Source of the DNA: Fragum whitleyi
Taxonomy: Eukaryota; Mollusca; Bivalvia; Cardiida; Cardiidae
Assembly (NCBI GenBank): GCA_948146395.1
Contig: OX411555.1
Location: 46,503,565-46,567,564, forward strand
Direction: 5' to 3'
DNA: 64,000 bases
The first letter of the stretch is position 1. Every line of letters starts with the position of its first letter. The notes below the pieces were generated by a model, which ran no database searches, was not told the origin of the DNA, and saw only the letters and a program-made list of their open reading frames with translations. The position numbers were made by a program, and so were the translations under genes. This document shows positions 34,471 through 45,660 of this stretch, piece by piece.

Positions 34471-37051
34471 TTGGTGTCAGAAAGGTAACAAGAACCCATG
34501 CAATGAATTAATGCAAACAATTTTGGTTTTATTTTCATGAATGACAGCTCTGCACAAATAAAAAAAAATTGCAAAAAGAAAAAATGTCTGACATGCTGCC
34601 ATGTGGTGTCTTACGAAATTTCAAAATTTTCTTGAGTCCTTTGTCTGAAAATTCACCACATTCTTTTTTTTGTCTGCAGTCATTCAACTGAATTAAGTTT
34701 GCATTTGGAAACAAAAATAAATTTGGCCAAAAATACTTGTCCATTTCGACATTGCATTGACAGTCCATGAAGTTTCACATGTGACTGACTTGACGCACAT
34801 GGCATAGGTACTCCCGACCTGCTGCAAGCTTACATGAAGCAACCTTTTTAAGAAAGGGGGGCAGGAGTAGTGAGGCTTGTATGAAATAAACTTAGATGGA
34901 GTTCAAAACAGCAGTTGACAAATTATACGCCATCACATGGAAGGAAAAGCAAAATGCCGCGGAGCAGTAACACGATGCACTCAGCACTGAACTGTTACGA
35001 CGGACAACCACTTTTGCGACAAATTACCCAGGAGGAGCTGATCGGGAAACACGGGCCTTTGTGACTGAAGTGCTTCCCCCTCCTCACATTGTCCTGGTAA
35101 AATGATAAGATGAACGTGACAAACTTGGGAATGCATGCCGTTTGCTCTTTACATCCGTAATGAATTTCTGCCTGTTTCCAGAAGCTTATGCAACTACAGA
35201 CTTTCGTTTGTGACAGCCAATGTGGAGGAATCAGGAATCTCCTTTAATTTGCAGAAGAAAACAGCCAAGAGTCAAGCAGAACACGTTTGTCAAAGGCCAC
35301 AAAGAAGAAATAGTTCTTCGTCCATTGAGTAAACCAGAACTGGGATCCCTCTCTTTTACACTATCTACAGGGCCCCAGCTGTAAGTAGCCACCAGGGATT
35401 CTCAAGGCTGTATCGGCAGCAGCTACTGTAACCGGAGAGGCTTGGGTTGAGGAGGTGAACACGCAGCTGGTAATCTTATGTTGATGAGATGCATGACTGA
35501 GACACATACTGTTTGTTAGTGCACGAGCTGACAGTCTTTGGCGCGGTCATAGAAGAAAATACTACAAAGAAGTATTGTGGAGAACAGGATCACCTGAAAG
35601 AATATTTATCTTTGGATGAAGATAGGAAGAAGTGACCAGGCAACAATGTAACTGATGGCGACCAGTCTTCAAGAAGTATAACAAACTTTCCTGCTGTTTA
35701 CCAAATAAAGCTACTTGTCAAGTCACCGAAGCCAAGAATGAATGTCAACTTCAACGTCCAGGCAACACCACCGACTCATGCGTTGACATAGCAAGAAGAT
35801 ATTCAACTTAAAATTACACAGAACTACAACCTTCAACTATGGTATAGCCACTAGAGTAACAGAAGACTTCCAACTTCAGATATCTAGAGGAGTTTACCAA
35901 GATGCGAAGAAGAGTTCCAGTTCAGCTAAAGAGAACTGACAGCTACAGATGTTTAACCAGAGGGACACAAAGTCAAGATGAGCTTCTAACAGCTACAGCC
36001 ACAGTCCTTTTAAGTAGTTGAACATTTAGCAGCTGTAGGGTAGTTCGCTTGTTAGGGGTACTTTGGTAGTTGGTGTACTGGTTAGAAAGCCAGGAAATGC
36101 ATTTGGATGCAGAAGTTACTGGCCAACTATGACAACGCAAATGCTATTAGTGATCTCATTGACCTACTAGCGTTCAGCACAAGTCATATCCCTGATGGAT
36201 GGTTACTGAACTGATTAATGTGTAGTTAGGGTTGAGTAGTAAGATAGGTTAATGAAAAATGGAAGAAATGATTGTCTCAAGTGCGCACAGATCACTCAAG
36301 CTTAACAAGATTAAAGGAACCCCATGGGGGCCAAGCACAGTAATGCTGACACACTTTCCAGAGGGCCACTGGTTAGCGATGATCATGGGGGGCTAAGCTC
36401 TTTGCCTTGTGGGGGGTGTTCTTACTTTCAACGCGCAGATGTTAAAACTGGGAACGTTTAAAGAAGAGAGTGACGATACTGTCCCGTTAGTACGTGGGCC
36501 CAGGAGAGGGCCACCCTGTGAAAGCAATGGATCAGGGCAGAACTCCTGTGTACACTGTATGGGATCAAGCGGTCAAACCCGGGGGCCGTGGGGGTCTCGG
36601 TGTTAGAACTCGAGGCGAAAACCGGGGCTGTTCGTCGGGAAAATGGCGTTGGGGTAGGGATGCGCAATAATCAAAAATGCTTGAGTGATGGGAGATGACA
36701 ACAGGGACACCATTATTGACCATTATTGACATCAAACAGACTGACCTTGAGACAATACATTGTGAAACTTAGTGGTTTACTGTTATTTTTCATTAACAAA
36801 CAAGGCTTCAGAAGTTTCTAGGTGGTGTAGGTGGTTTTCTGAGAGAATGTGCCGATCTACAACTGAGGTTGAGTACTCCATTGAAGAAGATCACCTGATG
36901 CAACTACTCTTGGATATGGTACTGACTACATGCCACAAGTCTACTCTGATTGGTTCTACCTATGGTACACTATGGTACAACGAGCAGCAGGACAATCAGG
37001 GTAACTAAACCAGACCCTTCGGTGAGTCCTTTTCTAATAAACCGGGGGGAG
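34471..37051 (+). other. Interior of the LTR element
   Basis: 2.6 kb with many stops in all frames. 36300-36660 is more GC-rich than the surroundings. No domain could be recognised. Confidence 0.6.
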
Positions 37052-37261
37052 TGTAGTGAAAGGGAAAGATGTTTCAAACAGGGTACCAGTCTAATTGTAT
37101 GTTGCATCATGGGTTACCTATCGTTGCTGGTGCCCAGCCGGTGTGGGACAAGCCATGAGGTTTACTGACACTCTGACAGTAGCTTTCAAAGAGTGAGGAC
37201 CTTCAAGTTCCGCACTGATGAAAACTCCATGTGGATTGTGAACAAAGTGAGTTACACTTTA
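37052..37261 (+). repeat. 3' LTR
   Basis: 210 bp, uninterrupted, from TGTAGTGAAAGGG to GTTACACTTTA. It serves as the empty-site reference for the insertion in the 5' LTR. Confidence 0.88.
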
Positions 37262-37359
37262 ACAACAAAGAGAGCTTGTGAAGCTGCAAGGTTAAGGAAT
37301 AATGGGAAAAAATGAGAAAACTCTGGTTGAAAGTTGTCTATCTATCTGGATACTGCAAC

Positions 37360-38738
37360 GGTGTCCTGTCATCTCGGCCTGTTTATAACTCGGCCCGCGT
37401 AAAACTCGGCCTGTGTAAAACTCGGCCTGTATATAACTTATATAGTGTTTAGCCTAGTAAATAGATATATACTAGTCAAAACTTCTAACCGGCCACTTTC
37501 AAAACAAAGATATTTTTTCTGTGGTGATTGAATTTTCGTGAATTTTGCTATGTGAATTTTTAAGCAACTTTCCGGATGATTTTTGCGAAAAGTTACCGTT
37601 ATTTCATTGAATTTAAAGCGCAACATGAGAAAAGCTCAAACAGCTCTGAGTTCACACAGAGCTCAAAATATTGTCAATGTAGCGATTTTTGTCTCACGGG
37701 TCGTTAGCTGCAACATAGACTAGGAAAAAAGTTGAAAATGTTCGACAATTGTGCGCGGCATATGGCCCTAGAAGAAAGTGATAGAGCCCTAGAAACAACA
37801 CCTAAAACACGTTTTTCTTCAAAAATGCATAAAATATAGACTGATAATTCCCGTAGAGCTACAAAATGTAGGATATGTGAAAAAATCAGTTTGATACATT
37901 TTTTTCACACCAGACCATATTCGAGCATATTCGCTAGATAAAATGGTTTGCTGGTTGAATTTAAACACCATTTTTTTTCACGCCCCCTATTCTTTCTGTT
38001 TCTCGCGTAGTCAAAGGTCACACAAAATTGACAATGTTTTCCATTTTTTTTTTTTTTTTTTTTGGTCTGGGTTACAGCTAACGATTTGAGGACTTTGATT
38101 TGTTGAAATTGTAATATCCCAAGCTCTATTAAGATTTAGAGTTTTTTTAGCTTTTCCTTTATTACACATCCAAATTTGATAACTATTGGTAAATCATTAT
38201 GGAAATCCACGTTCATTATGCTTAAAAATTCACACATCAAATATCATTAAAATGTTATAACTTTTAAAAAAGTTATCATCATTTTTAAAGTGGCCGGTTA
38301 GGAGGTTTGGCCAGTATATAAGCACACTTATCAGATAGTTAATGAATGTGGGCAGTGTACTTAAAGGAGGTGCAAATTCACAATTGATGACTAAAATCTA
38401 CGATCTTCATATTTAATATGATTATAACGTGTCATCTTCTTTGGTGCCTAGAAAAAAATAATTTGGAAATTAATTTGAATAAAAGGTGAATTAAGTATTT
38501 AATTATATCTATTTTATCTCATATTTACACAAATGCCATATACAAGTAAAAAGTAAAATTATGATTATTAAAAAAACATTTTAACGAGTGATTATTAAAT
38601 AATGAATATTTATTGATTATTTAAAAAGCACATAAGGTCCCCAAAATATTTACACTACATCGTCATATGTGTACCTATATATATAAACAGGCCGAGTTGA
38701 CGGGCCGAGTTATTCACAGGCCGAGTTGACTGTGAACC
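37360..38738. mobile_element. 1.38-kb TIR element with repeated ACTCGGCC termini
   Basis: Flanked by TACTGCAAC on both sides (37351-37359 and 38739-38747), a 9-bp target duplication. The outer ends are inverted: GGTGTCCTGTCATCTCGGCC and the complement of GGTTCACAGTCAACTCGGCC. Each end then repeats ACTCGGCC(T/C)GT three to four times (37373-37435 and 38685-38730), giving array-like termini as in foldback or Mutator-like elements. No transposase frame. A second element (37471-38315) sits inside. Confidence 0.8.
37471..38315. mobile_element. 845-bp TIR element nested in the 1.38-kb element
   Basis: Left ACTAGTCAAAACTTCTAACC plus GGCCACTTT; right the complement of ACTGGCCAAACCTCCTAACC plus GGCCACTTT; TA (or TATA) on both sides. 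TA targets suggest the Tc1/mariner group. No coding frame. The middle has a T run at 38045-38062. Confidence 0.78.
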
Positions 38739-39346
38739 TACTGCAACACCCTCATTTTCACTCATTTGCTGAGTACAGTTGTTAGGCAGTATTAAGGAAA
38801 TTATCATTGCATATGTTGCTATTGGAAAACATAATCTATGTTGTGTGGTACCAATCAGAAGGAAATTATGTATTCTTTCAATAGAAACCAATTTTAGCAT
38901 ACAAATGTTGACTATGCCCGAGAAAAACACATTCTTCACACAATAGTGGAAACCTTTTGGTTATAATGGATTAGTAGGTGAGGGAAAGTATCCAAAGTGA
39001 CAATGACAGTATTGTATCGTTTTTGAGTACTGAAAGAGCTGTGTTAAATGAGTTTGATCCACAAAATCTTGCGGATCAGACTCGGATAGCACCAAGCTAA
39101 TTCAAATCAATGAAAAAAGCTCAGACTAACAGATATTGAAACCGTTTTGGTGAAGGGGAAAGAATCATTGGTTTGATTCTACTACAGCCTTGAAGCTGCA
39201 GTTTTGAATAAGCTGTAGTTTTTAAACTTAGAATTAAAACAACGACAAACTATTCCGGCAATCATAGTTTTGCTGCATATCTCACACAAAAAGGGAATAC
39301 CCAGTAATTTGGTAAAACAAATATCTGCTCATCAGTCCATACTTTT

Positions 39347-40341
39347 AGCTCACCTGAGCACAACATGCTCAAGGGAAGCTTTTAGGGTGGTGCTGAGTCC
39401 GTCGTCTGTCGTCAACAATCTTAAAAACTTCTTCTTCTCCTGAACCACTGGGCCAATTTCAATGAATCTTTGCCAGAATGTCCCTTGGGTGACCCTCTTT
39501 AAAAATTGTTTGCAAAATTCTGATTGGTCCATAAATATGGGCATGGGCATGGCATTTTTTAGTTTTGAAAACTTTGAACGACACCACTGGGCTGATTTCA
39601 ATGAAACTATACCAGAATGTTTCTTGGGTGACCCTTTTCTTAAATTGTTCGCGAAATTTTTCATTGGCCCATAAATATGGGCGTGGCAGGGCGGGACTTA
39701 TTTTGAGCCCGAAATCTTTGAACGACAACGATTCCTGAACAAATGGGCCAATTTCAATGAAACTTTACCAGAATGTTCCTTGGTTGACCCTTTTCTAAAA
39801 TTGTTCTTAAAATTTTGATTGGCCTACAAATATAGGTGTGGTAGGGCGGGGCTTATTGTAAGCCTGAAATCTTTGAACAGCAACCTCTCCTGAACCAATG
39901 GGTCGATTTCAATAAGATTTTACAAGAATGTTCATTGGGTGACCCTTTTCTTAAAATATTTCGCAAAATTTTGATTGGCCCATAAATTTGGGCGTGGCAG
40001 GGCGTGGCTTAATTGTAGACCGCAATCTTTGAATTACGTCTCCTCCTGAACCACTGGGCCAATTTCAATGAAACTTTACCAGAATGTTCTTTTGGAGACT
40101 CTTTTCAAAAATTGTTTGTGAAGTTTTGATTGGCCCATAAATATGGGCATGGTAGGGGGGGGGGGGCTTATTTTGAGTGGTCGGTAAAAAATGGGTGGAC
40201 AGGTTCACTTTAAATTCTTGGAATAACATCTCCTCATTAGCAAATGTGAATGAATCTTTGTCAGAAAGTTACTTGGATGGGTTCCACTTGACCAAAAAAA
40301 TTTAGGTAAGTGGAATAGGGCCATTCCTGCCCTCTTGTTTT
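39347..40341 (+). mobile_element. Repeat-cored element, family B, copy 5
   Basis: 5' AGCTCACCTGAGCACAACAT with GTGCT-type hairpin; leader GTCCGTCGTCTGTCGTC; about five units of 140-155 bp with TGAACCACTGGGCCAATTTC, GAATGTTCCTTGGGTGACCC and CATAAATATGGGCGTGGC. 3' hairpin GGGCCATTCCTGCCC and TCTTGTT. Lies in GINS4 intron 1. Confidence 0.8.
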
Positions 40342-40416
40342 ACAGAAATCTTTACACCATGAGGCATTCATACAATATTTCCCCAAAGATGTGGCTTTGA
40401 TCATACAGGGCTTTTT

Positions 40417-41353
40417 AGCTCACCTGAGCACAACAAGGTGAGCTTTTGTGATCACCTTTTGTCCATTGTGCGTTGTGCGTCGGAAGTCGTCAACAATTCT
40501 TTAAACATCTTCTCCTCAGTAACCATAGGGCTGATTTCAACCAAACTTGGCAGAAATGTTCCTTGGGTGACCCTTCTCAAAACTTATTTGTGAAATTTTT
40601 ATTGACCCCAAAATATGGGCGTGGCAGGGCTGGGCATTTTTTTACCCTGAAATCTTTAAACATCTTCTCCTCAGTAACCATTGGACCGATTTCAACCAAA
40701 TTTGGCAGAAATGTTCCTTGGGTGACCTTCTCAAAAGTTTTTTGTAAAATTTTGATTGACCCCCAAATAAGGGCGTGGCAGGGTGGGGCAGTTTTTGACC
40801 CTGAAATCTTTAAACATCTTCCCCTCAGTAACCTTTGGGCTGATTTTGACCAAACTTGGCAGAAATGTATCTAGGGTGACCCTTCTCAAAACTTGTTTGT
40901 GAAAATATTATTCACCCCCAAATATGGGCGTGGCAGGGCAAGGCAGTTTTTGACCCTGAAATCTTTAAACATCTTCTCAGTAACCATTAGGCTGATTTCA
41001 ACCAAACTTGGCAGAAATGTTCCTTGGGTTACCCATCTCGAAACTTGTTTGTGAAAATTTGATTGACCCCAAAATATGGGGGTGACAGAAAGGGGCTTTA
41101 TTTTGAGTGCTAAATCTTTGACTGACATCTCCTCCTGAACGACTTGGCTGATTTCAATGAAAATTTACAAAATGTTCCTGGAGCGGGCTATATTTAAAAA
41201 TTGATTGCGAAATCTTGATTGATTGCAAAATATGGGCGTGTTATGGAGGGCCATATTTTGAGTCCGAAATTTTTGCCAGAAAGTTTCTTGGGTGAGATCC
41301 ACTGGACCAATTAAATTCAGATGAGCGGTTAAGGGCCATTCTGGCCCTCTTGT
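40417..41353 (+). mobile_element. Repeat-cored element, family B, copy 6
   Basis: 5' AGCTCACCTGAGCACAACAA and AGGTGAGCT. Units of about 152 bp starting CTTCTCCTCAGTAACCA. 3' AGATGAGCGG, hairpin GGGCCATTCTGGCCC and TCTTGTT. Head to tail with copy 7, 28 bp away. Confidence 0.8.
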
Positions 41354-41381
41354 TCTGCTAGCTCTGATTTTTTTTTTTTTT

Positions 41382-42652
41382 AGCTCACCTGAGCATGAAG
41401 TGCTCAATGTGGGCTATTGTGATCGTACAATGTCCGCCGTCCGTTGTCAGTTGTGTGTCATCCGTCGTGCGTCATCCACAATTTCTTTAAACATCTTCTC
41501 CTTATCCAGTGGGCCAATTTTGATGAAACTTTGCTGGGATGTTCCTTCGGTCAAGCTCTACCAAAGTTGTTCAAATAAATGAAATCCACCCTTAACTTTC
41601 CCTTTACCCTTAACAAAAAGTGTGAAAATAGGAAAATCTTCCAAAAATTTCTTCTCCGAAACTAGAAGGCAGACAGCTTTAATATTTGGGTTGTAGCATT
41701 GTCTAGTGGACCTCTACCAAGTTTGTTCATATCAAGATCCTTGGTCAAGATCCTTGGGTCATATTTGGGCTCCTCCTTGAGGCAACCCTTATAACAAAGA
41801 GTCAAAGAGCGAAAATCTTTAGAAATCTTCTTCTCTGAAACCAGAAGACAGACAGCTTTCATATTTGGTATGTAGCATCATCTAGTGGACCTCTACCAAG
41901 TTTGTTCAAGACCCTGGGGTCATATTTGGGCTCCACCCGGGCGCATCCCTTGTGGCTCTTCTGAGCACGAAGGGTAAAAAAAGGAAATTCTTCAAAAATC
42001 TTCTTCTCTGAAACAAGAAGGCAGATAGCTTTTATATTTGGTATGTAGTATTATCTAATGGACCTCTACCAAGTTTGTTCATATCAAGACCCTGTGGTCA
42101 CATTTCGGCTGCAATTGGTTGCATCCTTTCTTACATAGAATCAAAGAGCAAAAAGGCATATCCTTCTTGCTCATCTTTCTTGCTCTTGGCTGAAAACTTT
42201 TCCATAGAGGTTCTGAAATAAGCTGCCTGAGTTGTCCGAGTTGTCCATTAAACTGCACGGACAAGCATATTTTCATGGCTAGGCTGCCCATAGACAAGTG
42301 AAAATATCTCTAAAGAAAAAAAAATTCTTAAAAAGTAAGAAATTCCATGTCATCCCATGTGAATAGTAAGTATGTCTAGGATACTTTTTTTTTTAGCAAC
42401 ATCAATTCTGTTTTCGATTTTTTGAAGACTTTTCAAAATTCAATGGACAAGTAGATTTTAGATACGGACAAGCCAGTTTGTGATTGTTACTTGTCCATGG
42501 ACAAGTAGACATTCAAAATATTTCAGAACCACTGAGGATTGATCTTATGAAGAAATTATCTCTTTGTTGACATCTGCTTATTTCATTTATGTTATGTCCC
42601 AGGGATCAAAGAGACTCAGGTGAAAAAACTAGGACCATCATAGTCCTCTTGT
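41382..42652 (+). mobile_element. Repeat-cored element, family B, copy 7
   Basis: 5' AGCTCACCTGAGCATGAAG; leader with GTCCGCCGTCCGTTGTC. Units of about 165-175 bp with GAAACCAGAAGACAGACAGC and TAGTGGACCTCTACCAAG. 3' ACTCAGGTGAA, hairpin AGGACCATCATAGTCCT, TCTTGTT. Ends 165 bp before exon 2 of GINS4. Confidence 0.8.
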
Positions 42653-42817
42653 TTTTGTTTTTTTTTCAATTTGGCAAAAGTGTTTTTCTGTCCAGAGAAG
42701 GCCCACAGCCCCCCTTTAGATAGAACACTGTTTTATCACATTATTTTCGATATTGATATTTCTAGGCACATTGAAATATGTTATTGCATTGACTTAAGTT
42801 AATTTTTATGATTGTAG

Positions 42818-42964
42818 GCATGGCTGAATGAAAAATTTGCCCCAGAATTACTTGAGGCCAAGACAGAGCTTGTAGAATGTATGCTGGAACAAATATCGGA
42901 GATGGAAGAAAACATCAAAAGAGCAAAGAAAGGAGACTTTAAAGTCACTCTTCACAGTATGGAG
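42818..42964 (+). CDS. GINS4: GINS4/SLD5 exon 2
   Basis: Codons 30-78, phase 0 at both ends, between acceptor ATTGTAG and donor GTAGGA. It encodes the core of the SLD5 helical domain: AWLNEKFAPELLEAK, then ELVECMLEQISEMEENIKR and KGDFKVTLHSME. The run W-x-N-E-[RK]-F-A-P-E-L-L-E is a hallmark of SLD5 in animals. This helical bundle packs against PSF1 in the GINS horseshoe. All splice joints keep the frame, so the gene looks intact this far. Confidence 0.95.
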
Positions 42965-43674
42965 GTAGGAGTGTTGTGTTCCCAAGGATGAGGGTATTCC
43001 TTGACATGTCCTACCTTTGTTTTTCAAGTGTTTATTCTAGGATTTGAAAATGTTGGGGAGATGAGCCCAAAATGAATACCATTTAGTTACATACCTCAAT
43101 GAAATAAACAAATACTCTCTTCATCTTTTAAAAAAAAATACCCCTCCATTATTAGATACCAGCAGACCTACAACCAGCGTTAAAGCATACCTTAATTTAC
43201 CATAGTGTACATTTTTTTAGAATTGTATTGATTTCTAAGAAACCAATTGTAGTATCTATCATTAGTTGATTGTACTCTTTCCACTAAGAACCGATTATCG
43301 ATTAGGATTTCATTGATTTGACTTTGATATCTTGTGGTGAGTGCACTCATTTTTGCCGCAGTTTAAGGGTCAATAACTCCAGTGCCAGAGGTTATTAAAC
43401 TTTTCTCATTCTAAACTGATAATTTTCTCAATCTCAGAATTGAAATAACTGTATGAGCATCAAAGATGAATAAATTATTCATATTATCTTTAAGTTTCTT
43501 ACTTGTATATTGGTATTTGTACAGAATTACGGATTTAATCTCAAATTGAAATTTGAATAAATTTTTAGTTGAGAATGAGAAAAGCTTTATTATCCTAGCC
43601 TCACATCAAAGCTAGCACAAGCCCTGCCCTTTTGTAGCAGTATTAATTGAAAGTTTCTTCTTTTGTACTTGCAG

Positions 43675-43728
43675 ATTGACAGAATTCGTTATGTGATAAC
43701 AAGTTACTTGCGGTGCAGATTGAAAAAG
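43675..43728 (+). CDS. GINS4: GINS4/SLD5 exon 3
   Basis: A small exon of 18 codons, phase 0 at both ends: IDRIRYVITSYLRCRLKK. Acceptor TTGCAG, donor GTATAG. The IRY(V/I)xxSYLRxRLxK motif is the most conserved stretch of SLD5 and lies at the interface with the other GINS subunits. The donor departs from GTRAGT, so skipping could be checked in transcripts. Confidence 0.93.
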
Positions 43729-43814
43729 GTATAGATTCTCTCTAACTTGATTATGAAATAATTCCATTTAAGCCTTTAAGGAGGACTTAAATGCAAGAGG
43801 TAAAATCCAAGGGC

Positions 43815-44003
43815 AGATACTTCTATATATATTTAGAAATTACAAAACAGAAACATGTAAGGCGAGGGAAAAATTGTAGATACTTCTATATATATTTAGA
43901 AATTACAAAACAGAAACATGTAAGGCGAGGGAAAAATTGTAGATACTTCTATATATATTTAGAAATTACAAAACAGAAACATGTAAGGCGAGGGAAAAAT
44001 TGT
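43815..44003. repeat. 63-bp tandem repeat, three copies, in GINS4 intron 3
   Basis: The unit begins AGATACTTCTATATATATTT and ends GGCGAGGGAAAAATTGT. The copies are virtually identical, so the expansion is recent. 63 is a multiple of three, which leaves an open frame repeating 21 residues, but it has no splice or family support. Confidence 0.95.
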
Positions 44004-44426
44004 ATTTTTTATGACCATTCAAAGACTTGCTCTACTCCTTTCTTACATATGTAATAATAATTTTCAAAATAACTACAACAACACATTATATTTCTTATTA
44101 TTATTTTTTAGTACCAACGTTTCGGTATACGCCTTCTTCAAAGTACATAATAATTTTTTTTTATGGATGGTTGCATAGTTAGATAGTTTTTTTCAATTTT
44201 TTTTTTTTTTGATATGTAATAATAAGCATGGCAAATAAAATTAGAAATGGATGTATTGTCTTCGTCTTTCTCATGCAGTTCAGGACATATTCTTGTTTAC
44301 ACAAAGCTTTGATAGACAATATAGACTGAGATCAGTCTTCACCAACATGCAGTCTGCTTTTTGCCTAGAATTCTGCTCCCTGATTAATTATTAAGTAAAC
44401 GTTTGAAATGTCCCCAAACAATAAAT

Positions 44427-44665
44427 AAGCCTGTGTGTGACATTTCCAACAATTAAACTTGAGTATGAGGCACAAACATTAATCAGCCTAGACAGCCACA
44501 TATTGCAACAAAGGGTATTTGGTGACCTCTGATAGATAGATTAAGACCTTGTCAATCTACAGAGTGAAAAATGAAGACTCTAGTCAGACTGTGCAGATGC
44601 ACAGACTGGCCAGAGTCTTAGCTTAGCACTTTTGTGAAATTGTTTGAAATGTTATGCATAGGCTC
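44427..44665. mobile_element. Hairpin MITE, family H1, copy 4
   Basis: Left GCCTGTGTGTGACATTTCC, right the complement of GAGCCTATGCATAACATTTC. Inner AGACTCTAGTCAGACTGTGC faces GCACAGACTGGCCAGAGTCT. The best-preserved member. Confidence 0.78.
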
Positions 44666-44816
44666 AAATTTGTTTGAAACAAAGTTTACCTTCAGCAGGA
44701 TAAAGATTAAAGGCCACATGACATTCAGTTTATTAGCTCGGCTGGTTTTGGAGAAAACCTGAGGTATTGCTTTAGCCTGGGTGTCATCGTAGTTGTCGTC
44801 ACTGTTGTTGTTGTGA

Positions 44817-45093
44817 GCTGCCATCATAGCGCATTTGGTAGCGTGTCAGACTGTCAATCTTGAGGTTTCGGGTTCGATCCCCACCAGCGGCACTCATTCT
44901 TTCCGACTATTTGTCTCTGACCAATTGGTTGATAATTGTAGACCTATGTGAGATAGTACCTGGAGGCTAGGAAAGGATGTTATGGTTCTACTGGTGAGAG
45001 AAATACCAGGAATCCATTGGTAGGTGCTCCAGCCTCCGCGATATAACTGAAAAAATATTGAAAGCGGCGTTAAACTCCATTCAATCAATAAAT
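44817..45093 (+). mobile_element. tRNA-derived SINE, family S1, copy 3
   Basis: The head has a good B box, GGGTTCGATCCCCACC, and the loop CTGTCAA. The body and the 3' end GAAAGCGGCGTTAAACTCC with a CAAT-type tail are complete. The most intact copy in the window. Confidence 0.88.
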
Positions 45094-45660
45094 CTGTTGT
45101 TGTTGTGATCATGCCAAAAACCTGACATTTTGTGATATCTCTAGTTCTACTGAAGGCATTCACTTGAAACTTGGCACACTTGTTCACTATCAAAGGAGCA
45201 ACATATACTATCAAGGATTATAACTCTCAGCGTTTTTTCTCCTAGCTTTGGGAAAGTGTCCAAGACCGGACCAATTGGGAAAAATGCGTTGTTTTCTCAA
45301 AAATTGGGAATTTTCATTGTGACACTTGTTTTAAAAACATTACTTATATTCATATCTTTAGTATTAATTACAATATGTATAATAGAAGTTCCTATGCCTC
45401 TATAGTCATATCTTAACTGAAAAGCAAAACATAGTCCTTAAACAAGGAATCTGAACAAAAACAATGACAAAGAATTAGTCTGATTGCTCTGGAATAAATG
45501 TTTTATATCAAATCTAGAAATGTCACTAAGTTTTTTGTTAAAAAAATATCATGGTTAAACCTAAAATATAGATAAATCAAGTTCTATAATAAATTCGTGG
45601 GTTGAACATTCTTGGGTACGAATCAACAGAAAACAAATACATATTCAATCCTATTTTTTT

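Larger units (their letters stand above)
33803..37261 (+). mobile_element. LTR retrotransposon, non-autonomous, recent, in GINS4 intron 1
   Basis: Two direct LTRs of about 210 bp bound 2.6 kb of interior. ACAACAA flanks the whole (33796-33802 and 37262-37268). Just inside the 5' LTR, TTGGTGTCAGAAAGG fits a primer-binding site for a tRNA-Leu-type primer. A purine tract, AACCGGGGGGAG, precedes the 3' LTR. The interior (34471-37051) has only short broken frames, and I found no gag, protease, reverse transcriptase or integrase signature; an interrupted frame begins near 34896. It therefore depends on a helper, like LARD- or TRIM-type elements. It lies in sense with the host gene. Confidence 0.85.

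Noticed and set aside
40473..41128. Open frames of 80-133 residues with repeated DFNQTWQKC / PWVT-like segments
   Set aside because: They lie over the tandem core of family B elements on both strands. The repeats drift in frame and similar frames occur in every copy, so they are repeat artefacts.
44817..44895. Possible tRNA-Asp gene
   Set aside because: A good A/B box and GTC loop, but identical heads with the same body occur at 732-1005 and 21223-21493, so it is a SINE.
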